Origin: Baffinella frigidus
Lineage: Eukaryota > Cryptophyceae > Cryptomonadales > Baffinellaceae
Assembly (NCBI GenBank): GCA_026770585.1
Contig: MU646402.1
Span: forward strand, 16,311 to 30,973
Direction of reading: 5' to 3'
DNA: 14,663 nt
The notes below the pieces were generated by a model. It did not search any database. It was given only the letters and a program-made list of their open reading frames with translations, and was not told the DNA's origin. Positions 1 to 5,614 of the stretch are shown here, one piece after another. Position 1 is the stretch's first letter. Every line of letters begins with the position of its first letter. The position numbers and the translations under genes were made by a program.

Positions 1-146
1 TTTATGGTTTATGGTTTATGGTTTATGGTTTATGGTTTATGGTTTATGGTTTATGGTTTATGGTTTATGGTTTATGGTTTATGGTTTATGGTTTAGGGTT
101 TAGGGTTTATGGTTTAGAGTTTAGGGTTTGAGGTTTAGGGGTTGGG
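1..146 (+). repeat. Interstitial telomere-like array, TTTATGG then TTTAGGG
   Basis: Thirteen perfect tandem copies of TTTATGG fill 1-91. They are followed by TTTAGGG, TTTAGGG, TTTATGG, TTTAGAG, TTTAGGG, TTTGAGG and TTTAGGG up to about 146. TTTATGG differs from the canonical TTTAGGG by one base, and the uniform block suggests recent local expansion of a variant. The array starts at base 1, so it probably continues upstream. The G-rich strand reads left to right, which is opposite to what a true left chromosome end would show on this strand. Confidence 0.93.
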
Positions 147-290
147 TTTTAAGACCTCCTCGGCGATGGCGAGGGGGTTGAGGCGGAGGCGCATCAGGCG
201 CATCAGCTGCTTTGTTCCCCTGCTCAGGTTGCGAGCCCCACACCAGTTAATCCTTCCGAGCGAAGCCGAAAACTACAACAACCCTGTGTG

Positions 291-323
291 CAAATCTAGG
301 GTCGGCCAAAAGCTGAAACACAG
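291..323 (+). repeat. Module a, copy 1
   Basis: CAAATCTAGGGTCGG followed by CAAAAGCTGAAACACAG. The same segment recurs at 325-356, 679-719 and 791-831 with small differences. Copies 1 and 2 are adjacent. No function is apparent. Confidence 0.75.
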
Positions 324-324
324 A

Positions 325-356
325 TACAAATCTGGGGTCTTAAAAAAGCTGAAACT
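325..356 (+). repeat. Module a, copy 2
   Basis: TACAAATCTGGGGTC then AAAAAGCTGAAACT. It lies directly next to copy 1 and so forms a short tandem pair. It lacks the GGC between the two conserved halves. Confidence 0.7.
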
Positions 357-376
357 GCGGGGGAAAGGGAAAGGAA

Positions 377-423
377 GGACCTTGTTGGGAGGTAGTCGCG
401 GCAAAGCTCGACGGGGTTGCGCC
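377..423 (+). repeat. Module b (47-bp unit), copy 1
   Basis: Begins GGACCTTGTTGGGAGGTAG and ends CGACGGGGTTGCGCC. Copies 2, 3 and 4 (589-635, 862-908 and, inverted, 1267-1313) have exactly the same 47-bp length with only a few substitutions. Constant length and sharp ends make this look like a discrete duplicating unit. Copy 4 has an apparent empty counterpart site at 1911-1920. Confidence 0.85.
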
Positions 424-522
424 AATCCCCGTCAGAGCGCTATCAGGCACACCGAAACAATTCAACAGTGCCACGCGTTGACGATGCTGGTTCCAAGCTG
501 TCAATGTTTGGACTGGTTTGAT

Positions 523-551
523 GGTTTTCGCAGCCTACAGGTGCGAAAACC
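523..551. repeat. Perfect hairpin, 10-bp stem
   Basis: GGTTTTCGCA (523-532) and TGCGAAAACC (542-551) are perfect reverse complements around a 9-nt loop. No T-run follows and no gene ends here, so a transcription terminator is not supported. Confidence 0.8.
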
Positions 552-588
552 GCTTTGATTGAAACAAAGCTCGCGCGGTTGAGTCACA

Positions 589-635
589 GGACCGTGATGG
601 GAGGTAGTCGCGGCGGAGCTCGACGGGGTTGCGCC
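589..635 (+). repeat. Module b, copy 2
   Basis: A 47-bp unit aligned end to end with copy 1. It starts GGACCGTGATGGGAGGTAG, so the first half carries two substitutions relative to copies 1 and 3, and it ends CGACGGGGTTGCGCC. It continues into CACTCTCCGTC, as copy 3 does. Confidence 0.85.
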
Positions 636-678
636 ACTCTCCGTCCAATCGAACGTCGTCCTGAAACTCAAACCCGGG

Positions 679-719
679 TACAAATCTGGGGTCGGCAAAA
701 AACTGAAACACAGTGGTAG
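679..719 (+). repeat. Module a, copy 3
   Basis: TACAAATCTGGGGTCGGC then AAAAACTGAAACACAG and GTGGTAG. It is longer than copies 1 and 2 at its 3' end and matches copy 4 there. Confidence 0.75.
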
Positions 720-767
720 AGCGGTCTCTACATAGTGGTAAGGAGAGGCAATAAACGTTTAGGTTTA

Positions 768-790
768 CCGCTCCACATGAGGGGCTAGCC
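768..790 (+). repeat. Short dispersed segment shared with the 2.6-2.95 kb region
   Basis: CCGCTCCACATGAGGGGCTA closely matches segments at 2585-2606 and 2926-2950 that sit inside the module B field. It links two otherwise separate mosaic regions. Confidence 0.6.
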
Positions 791-831
791 TACAAACTCT
801 GGGTTGCCAAAAGGCTGAAGCAGAGTGGTAG
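791..831 (+). repeat. Module a, copy 4
   Basis: TACAAACTCTGGGTTGCC then AAAAGGCTGAAGCAGAG and TGGTAG. It is the most diverged of the four copies. It lies just upstream of module b copy 3, whereas copies 1 and 2 precede module b copy 1 with different spacing. Confidence 0.65.
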
Positions 832-861
832 GGACGGTTGAGGTAGGTAGGGAGAGGGTGA

Positions 862-908
862 GGACCTTGTTGGGAGGTAGTCGCGACGCAGCTCGACGGG
901 GTTGCGCC
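862..908 (+). repeat. Module b, copy 3
   Basis: A 47-bp unit beginning GGACCTTGTTGGGAGGTAG and ending CGACGGGGTTGCGCC. It runs straight into CACTCTCCGTCGTCGCGTG, which opens module c copy 1, so modules b and c form a composite here. Confidence 0.85.
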
Positions 909-910
909 AC

Positions 911-1031
911 TCTCCGTCGTCGCGTGAGCGCACATGGTACTCCACCGTCCCCCCTGCCGTGACTCGGGTGTCACGCACATCAACGGGTGCGACCAATTGG
1001 GGGTTGAAAGCACCTACTAGGACGGTAATTT
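911..1031 (+). repeat. Module c, copy 1 (long form)
   Basis: Core CATGGTACTCCACCGTCCCC (934-953) follows CGTCGTCGCGTGAGCGCA. Further on come GACTCGGGTGTCACGCACA and CACCTACTAGGACGGTAATT. The same order recurs at 1736-1840. Shorter copies start near 1083, 1421, 1579 and 1841. Confidence 0.75.
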
Positions 1032-1082
1032 CACAGGGGAAGCTCGGCGCCGGACTCTGGATACACGCGAATGTGCACTCTT

Positions 1083-1120
1083 CGTCGTCGCGTGACCGCA
1101 CATGGTACTCCACCGTCCCC
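1083..1120 (+). repeat. Module c, copy 2 (short form)
   Basis: CGTCGTCGCGTGACCGCA followed by CATGGTACTCCACCGTCCCC. The match to copy 1 stops after the C-run. Confidence 0.75.
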
Positions 1121-1230
1121 ATGCGTACCATGGAAAAGGAACACGCAAGGCAGTCACGACCGACCGTCTGGCTTCGGCGTCCGTTCACGAGCCTGCCGGC
1201 GGGGCTGTTCCACAGACGTCCCCCCTGTTT

Positions 1231-1350
1231 GCCAACGAAAGTTACTACACAACTGCTTTACTATTAGGCGCAACCCCGTTGAGCTCCGCCGCGACTACCT
1301 CCCAACAAGGTCCTCTCGTATGCCCCAATCGTGTAGTAATTTTCGTTGCC
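1231..1350. repeat. Hairpin-family element carrying an inserted module b
   Basis: The left arm GCCAACGAAAGTTACTACAC (1231-1250) is the near reverse complement of the right arm GTGTAGTAATTTTCGTTGCC (1331-1350). Between them, CTTTACTATTAG (1256-1267) and TATGCCCCAAT (1319-1329) are separated by module b copy 4. At 1880-1929 a related half-element has CTTTACTATTAG joined directly to TATGCCCCAAT, giving an apparent empty site. Confidence 0.75.
1267..1313 (-). repeat. Module b, copy 4 (inverted)
   Basis: On the minus strand this is the same 47-bp unit, beginning GGACCTTGTTGGGAGGTAG. Relative to the empty counterpart at 1911-1920 the extra DNA is 1268-1318 (51 bp), which is this unit plus TCTCG at one side. 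I see no clear target-site duplication. Confidence 0.85.
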
Positions 1351-1376
1351 AGATCGTAATTTTCGTTGCCAGATCG
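1331..1376 (+). repeat. 20-bp tandem duplication
   Basis: TAATTTTCGTTGCCAGATCG occurs twice in a row (1337-1356 and 1357-1376). This looks like a simple slippage-type duplication of the hairpin right arm and its flank. Confidence 0.8.
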
Positions 1377-1420
1377 GCCCTCGAAGGACGATTTCGCGGA
1401 CGGGATCAGCCACGTCCCGC

Positions 1421-1840
1421 CGCTCTCCGTCGTCGCGTGACCGCACGTGATACCCCACTGTCCCTCCTGCTTGAAACCCTACATCGATCAGGATGATTCT
1501 CCACACGGTGGACGACGGACCTTTCATCGAAAGTCAACGTACCCCTGGGCAATTGACTTGGTTGGATAAACGCAATTGACGTGACCGCACATGGTACTTC
1601 ACCGCCCCCCCTGCCGTCCAACGACAGTTACTACACAACTGCTTTTCCCTCCTGCTTCAAACAAAACATCAATAATCATGATTGGATTGGAGTGGATAAG
1701 CGCAATAGACGGAGAGTGCGACTCTCTGTCGAGGCGTGGTACTCCACAGTCCTCCCTGCTGTGACTCGGGTGTTACGCACATCAACGGGTTCAACCCCAA
1801 ACCGATTTGGGGTTGAATGCACCTACTAGGACGGTAATTT
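1421..1840 (+). repeat. Module c, copies 3-5, ~145-bp tandem spacing
   Basis: The GGTAC-equivalent points of three successive module c copies fall at about 1447, 1593 and 1738, giving spacings of 146 and 145 bp. The intervening DNA also aligns: GGATAAACGCAATTGAC near 1564 matches GGATAAGCGCAATAGAC near 1694, and GAAACCCTACATCGATCA near 1472 resembles AAACAAAACATCAATAATCA near 1659. The three copies form a degenerate tandem array. The last copy is the long form ending CACCTACTAGGACGGTAATT. Confidence 0.65.
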
Positions 1841-1929
1841 CGCGTGACCGCACGTGGTACTCGACTGTCCCCCCTGTTTGCCAACGAAATGTACTACACG
1901 CCTGCTTTACTATTAGTATGCCCCAATTT
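1841..1929. repeat. Module c copy 6 plus hairpin half-element with the empty site
   Basis: CGCGTGACCGCACGTGGTAC leads to CCCCCCTGTTTGCCAACGAA and TGTACTACACGCCTGC, as at 1220-1254. Then CTTTACTATTAG runs straight into TATGCCCCAATTTC (junction 1916/1917). This is the uninterrupted version of the site that holds module b copy 4 at 1268-1318. Confidence 0.75.
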
Positions 1930-1957
1930 CATCCCGTCAGAAATTTGATTTGAAGGC

Positions 1958-2070
1958 TCCGGAGTTCCGCGAATGCACAAAATTCACTACACATGTGGTC
2001 ACGACCAGGACTGGACGTGACTGATCTGGTCAATTGTGTAGTAATTTTTGTTGATGTAGGGAACTCCGGA
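1958..2070. repeat. Foldback of the GTGTAGTAATT hairpin family
   Basis: Outer arms TCCGGAGTTCC (1958-1968) and GGAACTCCGGA (2060-2070) are perfect 11-bp reverse complements. Inside them, ACAAAATTCACTACACA (1977-1993) pairs at 15 of 17 positions with TGTGTAGTAATTTTTGT (2036-2052). The order suggests nested terminal inverted repeats of a ~113-bp non-coding element. A further loose right-arm copy, TGTGTAGTAAGGTTCGTTG, sits at 2103-2121. Confidence 0.7.
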
Positions 2071-2133
2071 CAATTTAAATTAAATTCTTGGCGGTATTAA
2101 ATTGTGTAGTAAGGTTCGTTGTCCCGGTCTGGT

Positions 2134-2165
2134 GGGGTGGGACCTCCTGAGAGAGGTCCCACCCC
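2134..2165. repeat. Perfect hairpin, 13-bp stem
   Basis: GGGGTGGGACCTC (2134-2146) and GAGGTCCCACCCC (2153-2165) pair perfectly around CTGAGA. The left arm is the conserved start of module B (compare GGGATGGGACCTCCTGA at 2641). The right arm is therefore an inverted copy of module sequence that replaces the expected continuation. Confidence 0.85.
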
Positions 2166-2294
2166 TACCTCCCAACCAGGTCAGCCACACAAATCTCTTA
2201 TCGAAGTATTCTCTGTCAAGCAGCATCGGAATAATTCCAAAGGAGCACTTCTATGGCTTCCGTGGCCCTGGCGCCATGATTGAGTTCCTTTTTG

Positions 2295-2419
2295 CCTCTC
2301 TCGCTCTCGCTCTCTCTCTCTCTCTCGCTCGCTCGCTCGCTCACACTCTCTCTCTCTCTCTCGCTCTCTCGCTCTCTCGTTCTCTCTCTCTCTCTCGCTC
2401 TCTCTATCGCTCTCTTTCT
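2295..2419. repeat. CT/CTCG microsatellite
   Basis: A ~125-bp pyrimidine tract of CT dinucleotides interrupted by CTCG steps, including four CTCG units in a row near 2324-2341. The Ser/Leu-rich and Arg/Glu-rich open frames across it are by-products of the repeat. It is embedded between module B copies. Confidence 0.95.
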
Positions 2420-2548
2420 GGGGGCGACAAGCCGCTCACCCCAACCATCAGGGTGTTCAGGGGTAAGGGACAGACGTGCTCTTCCCGATGTGGCGCTGAC
2501 TCCCCCCCATAGGACTACCGGTGAGGGTTCAGGGACAGGGTTCACGGT

Positions 2549-2598
2549 GGTGTCCCTGAAGCTCCACATCAGCGGTGTCCCTGAAGCTCCACATCAGG
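2549..2598 (+). repeat. 25-bp tandem duplication
   Basis: GGTGTCCCTGAAGCTCCACA plus TCAGC (2549-2573) is repeated immediately at 2574-2598, with one difference in the last base. It looks recent. Confidence 0.9.
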
Positions 2599-2751
2599 GG
2601 CTACCCACACGTCCAAACCGGTGATCTTCCGAGGGCTGGTGGGATGGGACCTCCTGATAGAGACGCGCTCCTAAAGCTTCCGTGGCCGTGCCGCTGACCC
2701 TCATCCCAATCACCAAGATTTTCAGGGGTTGGGGTTTCAGGACCTCCCAAA

Positions 2752-2776
2752 AGAGAAGTGCGAGGAGCACTTCTCT
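2752..2776. repeat. Perfect hairpin, 10-bp stem
   Basis: AGAGAAGTGC (2752-2761) and GCACTTCTCT (2767-2776) are perfect reverse complements around GAGGA. The arms replace the usual AGAGAAGCGCTCC part of module B, again an inverted copy of local module sequence. Confidence 0.8.
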
Positions 2777-3082
2777 CTCGGGCGCTGACTCCCCCCCCTG
2801 GAACGTATGACAGATGGTTTGCCAAAGAGGGCTGCTGGGATGAGACCCCCTGAGGGAGAAGCGCTTCTGTGACTTCCGTGGCCCTGGCGTTGACTCTTAC
2901 CGCCACCATCAAGGGTTCATGGACACCGCTCCACACTAGGGGCTACCCCAAACGCTCTCTTCCGAGGGCTGGTGGGATGAGACCTCCTGAGAGAGAAGCG
3001 CTCCTATGACTTCCGTGGCCCTGGCGTTGACTTCCCCTACCGTCGTCGCCGTCGCCCTCGAAATTCGAGAGCCTGGTGTTGG

Positions 3083-3092
3083 GGCTTAGGGT

Positions 3093-3145
<53 letters not shown>

Positions 3146-3260
3146 GGTTTAGAGTTAAGGTTTGGGGGTTAGGGTTTGGGGGTTAGGGTTTGAGGTTTGG
3201 TGGTTAGGGTTTGGGGTTTGGGGTTTAGGGCTTAGGGTTTAGGGGGTTTAGGGTCTAATG
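3083..3260 (+). repeat. Interstitial telomere-like array, TTGAGGG and TTTGGGG
   Basis: Eight perfect tandem TTGAGGG heptamers occupy 3092-3147. Mixed TTTAGAG, TTTGGGGGTTAGGG, TTTGGGG and TTTAGGG units follow to about 3260. The phase is partly broken by single-base insertions. The G-rich strand is on +. Confidence 0.93.
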
Positions 3261-3470
3261 GTTTCTGATTTCTGATTTCTGGTTTCTGGTTGAGGGTCCA
3301 GAGTGTTAGGGTTTAGAGTTTAGTGTTTAGTATTTGAAGGTTTCGGCTTAAGAGATTAGTGATGGGTGTTTAGGGTTTAGGGTTTAAGGCTCAGGGTTTA
3401 CTGTTTACTGTTTACTGTTTAGGGTTTAGGGTTTAGGGTGTAGGGTTTAGGGTGTAGGGTTCAGGTACCT
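3261..3470 (+). repeat. Degenerate heptamer tract (TTCTGAT, TTTAGGG, TGTAGGG, TTTACTG)
   Basis: TTTCTGATTTCTGATTTCTG near 3266 is followed by scattered TTTAGGG, TTTAGTG, TTTACTG and TGTAGGG heptamers up to the start of module H. The tract is strongly degenerate but still seven-base periodic in places. Confidence 0.8.
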
Positions 3471-3719
3471 CTGGATGAAATCGTCATTGGAGACAGACAA
3501 GTGCCGGATATTCGACATTAGGGTTTAGGGTTTAGGGTGTAAGGGGAGGGTTCAGGGTAAGGACTTCACCTCTGGGTGAAGTCGTCATTGGAGACAGACA
3601 AGTGGCGGATATTTGAGATTAGGATTCAAGGTTGCTAGTTTAAGGTTTAGGGTTTTCCGGGGTTCGGGTTGAGACCTCTGAATGAAGTCGTCATTTGAGA
3701 CAGACACTTGGCGGATGTT
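3467..3719 (+). repeat. Module H, three copies ~100 bp apart
   Basis: ACCTCTGGGTGAAGTCGTCA, TTGGAGACAGACAAG and TGGCGGATATT occur in order at about 3467-3513, 3568-3613 and 3674-3719. Spacings are 101 and 106 bp. The linkers are TTTAGGG-type heptamers, so module and telomere-like linker have been duplicated together. No coding frame stands out. Confidence 0.85.
3562..3583. repeat. Perfect hairpin, 9-bp stem, inside module H copy 2
   Basis: GACTTCACC (3562-3570), loop TCTG, GGTGAAGTC (3575-3583). The right arm is module H sequence. The left arm is its inverted copy and is absent from module H copies 1 and 3. Confidence 0.8.
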
Positions 3720-4124
3720 GGAAGCAGCCTCCATGCGCCGCATCGCCGAATCCTGCGAACCCCGCGCCTGTTGACTAATTAGATGTATTCCGTGGATGTT
3801 GGGTGATCAGAGACCCCCCCCCGCGACTGTTGGCTGCTCAGACATTTTCCTGACACTAATCCTGGCTTGGTAACTACCCTGGTGCAAAAGATGCCTGCTA
3901 TGACCGAGTCTTGAGAACCCCGCGACTGGTGACTGGTCAACTATTTTCCTGGCCCTGAGTCCTGAGAACCCCGCACCTGTTGGCTGGTCAGCGATTTTCT
4001 GCAACCGTCGGCTGGTCAGAGATTTTCTGCAACTGTTGGCTCATCAGAGATTTTCTGCCGCGACTCTATCTGATCAGAGGGTTTCCTGGCACTAACCCTG
4101 AGTTCGAAACCGCCCTGATGTATC
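3720..4124 (+). repeat. Module E tandem array, ~28-bp core
   Basis: Units GTTGGCTGGTCAGCGATTTT (from 3979), GTCGGCTGGTCAGAGATTTT (from 4007) and GTTGGCTCATCAGAGATTTT (from 4035) are spaced exactly 28 bp apart. More diverged relatives lie upstream, beginning CCGCGACTGTTGGCTG (3831) and CCGCGACTGGTGACTGG (3920), and downstream (4059-4085). The phrase TTTTCCTG.CACTAA also recurs. The first ~100 bp (3720-3820) show nothing recognisable. Confidence 0.7.
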
Positions 4125-4207
4125 AGATCATGCACCACTTGATTGTGTATAAGACGAGCGTAGGAGGAATCAAGAGTGGTCAAACATGTCTGATGAGTCA
4201 ACAGTCG
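4125..4207 (+). repeat. Module I, copy 1
   Basis: AGATCATGCACCACTTGAT, AGGAGGAATCAAGAGTGGTC and AAACATGTCTGATGAGTCAA recur in the same order at 4818-4899. By eye this is about 85% identity over ~83 bp. Confidence 0.8.
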
Positions 4208-4256
4208 TGGGGAAACCCTCACCTCGCCCCCCTCCACGCTGGTCCCGCGCACAAAC

Positions 4257-4284
4257 CCGTAGGAACATAAGGGGGTTCCTACGG
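4257..4284. repeat. Perfect hairpin, 10-bp stem
   Basis: CCGTAGGAAC (4257-4266) and GTTCCTACGG (4275-4284) around an 8-nt loop ATAAGGGG. No associated gene. Confidence 0.8.
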
Positions 4285-4375
4285 ACAAGGTAACGGAAAG
4301 TCGGCCTGATGTGGGCCGAAAATCCCTTCGTATCCCGATGCGTGGTAAGCCAGTTATGGGACGCATTCGTCATGT

Positions 4376-4432
4376 CTGGTCAACAGTCGTGGGACGCTCA
4401 CCCCGCCACTCACATACCTCATGGATCCCTCA
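4376..4432 (+). repeat. 57-bp direct repeat, copy 1
   Basis: Starts CTGGTCAACAGTCG and ends CATACCTCATGGATCCCTCA. It matches 4603-4659 at 52 of 57 positions, and all five differences are transitions. A truncated third copy, CTGGTCAACAGTCGTGGGAC, begins at 4998. Confidence 0.88.
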
Positions 4433-4540
4433 AGCCCAGTGTCGCGTCCGGACGCTGCCCCTTGGAGCCATTCGCCTCCAAAAACGAGTCGTTTGAAGTG
4501 TCGTGCCCCGAGTCGTGTCCGGGCGCGCGTCCGTTCGCTA
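4433..4540 (+). repeat. Module D, copy 1
   Basis: AAGCCCAGTGTCGCGTCCGG, GAGTCGTTTGAAGTGTCGTG and GAGTCGTGTCCGGGCGCGCG occur in order. Relative to copies 3 and 4 it has about 20-24 extra bases near 4457-4480 between the first two phrases. It ends in CGTCCGTTCGC and then diverges from copy 4. Confidence 0.82.
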
Positions 4541-4602
4541 TATGATGGACTTAAGAAAACCATCGACTTGTCTCTAGGTCCTCTCCAGGGCGGTATTCAT
4601 GC

Positions 4603-4659
4603 CTGGTCAACAGTCGCGGGACGTTCGCCTTGCCACTCACATACCTCATGGATCCCTCA
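4603..4659 (+). repeat. 57-bp direct repeat, copy 2
   Basis: CTGGTCAACAGTCGCGGGAC at the start and CATACCTCATGGATCCCTCA at the end. It pairs with 4376-4432. Confidence 0.88.
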
Positions 4660-4722
4660 TCTCCAGGGGTGAGAGCAAACCACACAGTGGGCTTCGCAGA
4701 CAATGTGCATCTATCTTCTGTA

Positions 4723-4755
4723 ACAAAGAAAAAGAAGAAGGGAAGAAGAAGGGAC
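4723..4755. repeat. Purine-rich AAG/GAAGAA tract
   Basis: A short run of AAAGAAAAAGAAGAAGG-type sequence separates the 57-bp repeat from module D copy 2. It is low complexity, and the Lys-rich open frame across it is not evidence of a gene. Confidence 0.8.
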
Positions 4756-4763
4756 TCGCACCG

Positions 4764-4816
4764 CGCCCCTCTCCGCACCAAGTCCGAGCACGAAGCCCAG
4801 TGCCGCACCCGGACAC
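4764..4816 (+). repeat. Module D, copy 2 (partial)
   Basis: GCCCCTCTCCGCACCAAGTC and GAGCACGAAGCCCAGTGCCG. It stops at CCGGACACC and is followed directly by module I copy 2. Confidence 0.75.
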
Positions 4817-4817
4817 C

Positions 4818-4899
4818 AGATCATGCATCACTTGATAGTGTATAGGCCGAGCTTAGGAGGAATCAAGAGTGGTCAAACATGCCTGGTTAGTCAACAGTC
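4818..4899 (+). repeat. Module I, copy 2
   Basis: AGATCATGCATCACTTGAT through GTCAACAGTC, collinear with 4125-4207. It leads into module D copy 3. Confidence 0.8.
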
Positions 4900-4910
4900 T
4901 TCGAACTCTT

Positions 4911-5022
4911 ACCTCGCCACCAAGTCCGAGCACGAAGCCCAGTGTCGCATCCAGACGCGAAAAAGAGTCGTTTGAAGTGTCGTGTCCCGAGTCGTGTCTG
5001 GTCAACAGTCGTGGGACGCTCT
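4911..5022 (+). repeat. Module D copy 3 fused to the 57-bp repeat
   Basis: CACGAAGCCCAGTGTCGCAT, GAAAAAGAGTCGTTTGAAG and GTCGTGTCCCGAGTCGTGTC, after which the expected CGGGCGCG is replaced by TGGTCAACAGTCGTGGGACG, the start of the 57-bp repeat. The switch near 4998 joins two modules at a short shared CTGGT/GTGTC context. Confidence 0.75.
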
Positions 5023-5058
5023 TGTAGGGCAATGGTTTTATTTCAAAACTATTGGATT

Positions 5059-5124
5059 CAATGAAAATTACTACACGAATTCTTTAATACTACTAGTAAA
5101 ACTCATTGTGTGTAAATTTCATTG
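5059..5124. repeat. Compact hairpin element of the GTGTAGTAATT family
   Basis: CAATGAAAATTACTACACGA (from 5059) and TTGTGTGTAAATTTCATTG (to 5124) form imperfect arms around TAATACTACTAGTA. This is the shortest complete member of the family also seen at 1231-1350 and 1958-2070, about 66 bp and AT-rich compared with its GC-rich surroundings. Confidence 0.65.
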
Positions 5125-5469
5125 CCAGAATGTTTTAAATTAAAAACGCTTCCCTATGAGCTCACCTCGCCCCTCTCCGTGCCACCTCCGAGCACGAAGC
5201 CCAGTGTCGCGTCCGGACGCGAAAAAGAGTCGTTTGAAGTGTCGTGTCCCGAGTCGTGTCCGGGCGCGCGTCCGTTCGCGAGCGCGAGCATGCTCGCGAA
5301 CTCCCACGAAACTGATCCGCCTCCTCCTCCTGACCCTGTGGACGATCGAGGGGTTATCGTACCGCCACACATCAGACCACACGCTGATTTCTCCATAACC
5401 CAATCCATACGTAGATACGCGCTATGTCCCCGCAGTAGGCGACCCGTAGGGAAATATCGTTGTTCCTAG
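5122..5469 (+). CDS. Doubtful 115-codon open frame across module D
   Basis: The frame starts at an ATG and covers module D copy 4. It reads KPSVASGREKESFEVSC and then PESCPGARPFA, followed by a six-proline run from the CCTCCTCCTCCTGACCC tract. The stretch SFEVSCPESCPGARPFA is also open in module D copy 1, so part of the frame is shared between copies. Against a real gene: frames on the minus strand are equally open through the same DNA, the C-terminal part has no counterpart in other copies, and no domain, signal peptide or splice structure is recognisable. It is most likely a chance frame in GC-rich repeat DNA. Confidence 0.08.
   Translation: MPECFKLKTLPYELTSPLSVPPPSTKPSVASGREKESFEVSCPESCPGARPFASASMLANSHETDPPPPPDPVDDRGVIVPPHIRPHADFSITQSIRRYALCPRSRRPVGKYRCS
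5161..5355 (+). repeat. Module D, copy 4 (longest)
   Basis: Runs from CTCACCTCGCCCCTCTCCG through GAAAAAGAGTCGTTTGAAG and GAGTCGTGTCCGGGCGCGCG to CCACGAAACTGATCCGCC, then CTCCTCCTCCTGACCC and GACGATCGAGGGG. The other seven copies are sub-fragments of this. A plus-strand frame reading SFEVSCPESCPGARPFA is open in copies 1 and 4, but the opposite strand is open too and I see no gene structure. Confidence 0.82.
5274..5301. repeat. Inverted repeat inside module D copy 4
   Basis: GTTCGCGAG (5274-5282) and CTCGCGAAC (5293-5301) pair perfectly, and the interior contains the self-complementary GCGAGCATGCTCGC. Module D copy 5 keeps both arms (5558-5566 and 5577-5585) although the centre differs, so the stem is preserved while the loop changed. 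Confidence 0.75.
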
Positions 5470-5500
5470 AGATGTCATGACCGAAAATCGCTTCATTTTG

Positions 5501-5522
5501 CCCCCCCCCCAAAAAAAAAAAA
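5501..5522. repeat. C10-A12 homopolymer junction
   Basis: Ten Cs (5501-5510) are followed directly by twelve As (5511-5522), and then by module D copy 5 starting within its A-rich GAAAAAGAG region. The A-run may mark the microhomology at which module D was joined. Its exact length is vulnerable to sequencing error. Confidence 0.85.
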
Positions 5523-5610
5523 GTGTCGTGTCCCGAGTCGTGTCCGGGCGCGCGTCCGTTCGCGAGCGCCAGAATGCTCGCGAACTCCCACGAGACCGAT
5601 CCGCCTCCTC
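5523..5610 (+). repeat. Module D, copy 5
   Basis: GTGTCGTGTCCCGAGTCGTG, CGCGTCCGTTCGCGAGCG and CGAGACCGATCCGCCTCCTC. It starts at the homopolymer junction and stops where the 71-bp dispersed repeat begins. Confidence 0.8.
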
Positions 5611-5614
5611 CATT

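Larger units (their letters stand above)
147..2127. other. Gene-free mosaic of short modules (a, b, c and hairpins)
   Basis: No convincing gene is visible in this ~2 kb. It is assembled from short recurring segments listed separately: module a (ACAAATCTGGGGTCGG-like), module b (47-bp unit), module c (CATGGTACTCCACCGTCC-like) and a hairpin family carrying GTGTAGTAATTTTCGTTG. Open frames of up to 141 codons exist on both strands, but they run across module boundaries and none is preserved between copies. Segments 147-290 and 424-588 show no internal repeats that I could recognise apart from the hairpin at 523-551. Confidence 0.7.
2128..3040 (+). repeat. Module B field (four degenerate copies)
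   Basis: The repeated core reads GAGGGCTGGTGGGATGGGAC, CTCCTGAGAGAGAAGCGCTC and ACTTCCGTGGCCCTGGCG in order. Copies lie at 2128-2276 (split), 2626-2700, 2825-2894 and 2959-3031. A linker CCGCTCCACAYNAGGGGCTA lies between some copies. Spacing is irregular (about 135-200 bp). No frame is conserved across copies, and I see no gene here. Confidence 0.75.

Noticed and set aside
1-146. True chromosome-end telomere
   Set aside because: The strand orientation is wrong for a left end, the main unit is the variant TTTATGG, and unique DNA plus many further tracts follow.
2102-2624. Three overlapping open frames of 114-136 codons
   Set aside because: They are long because they cross the CT microsatellite (Ser/Leu or Arg/Glu runs). 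Outside it nothing resembles a protein domain.
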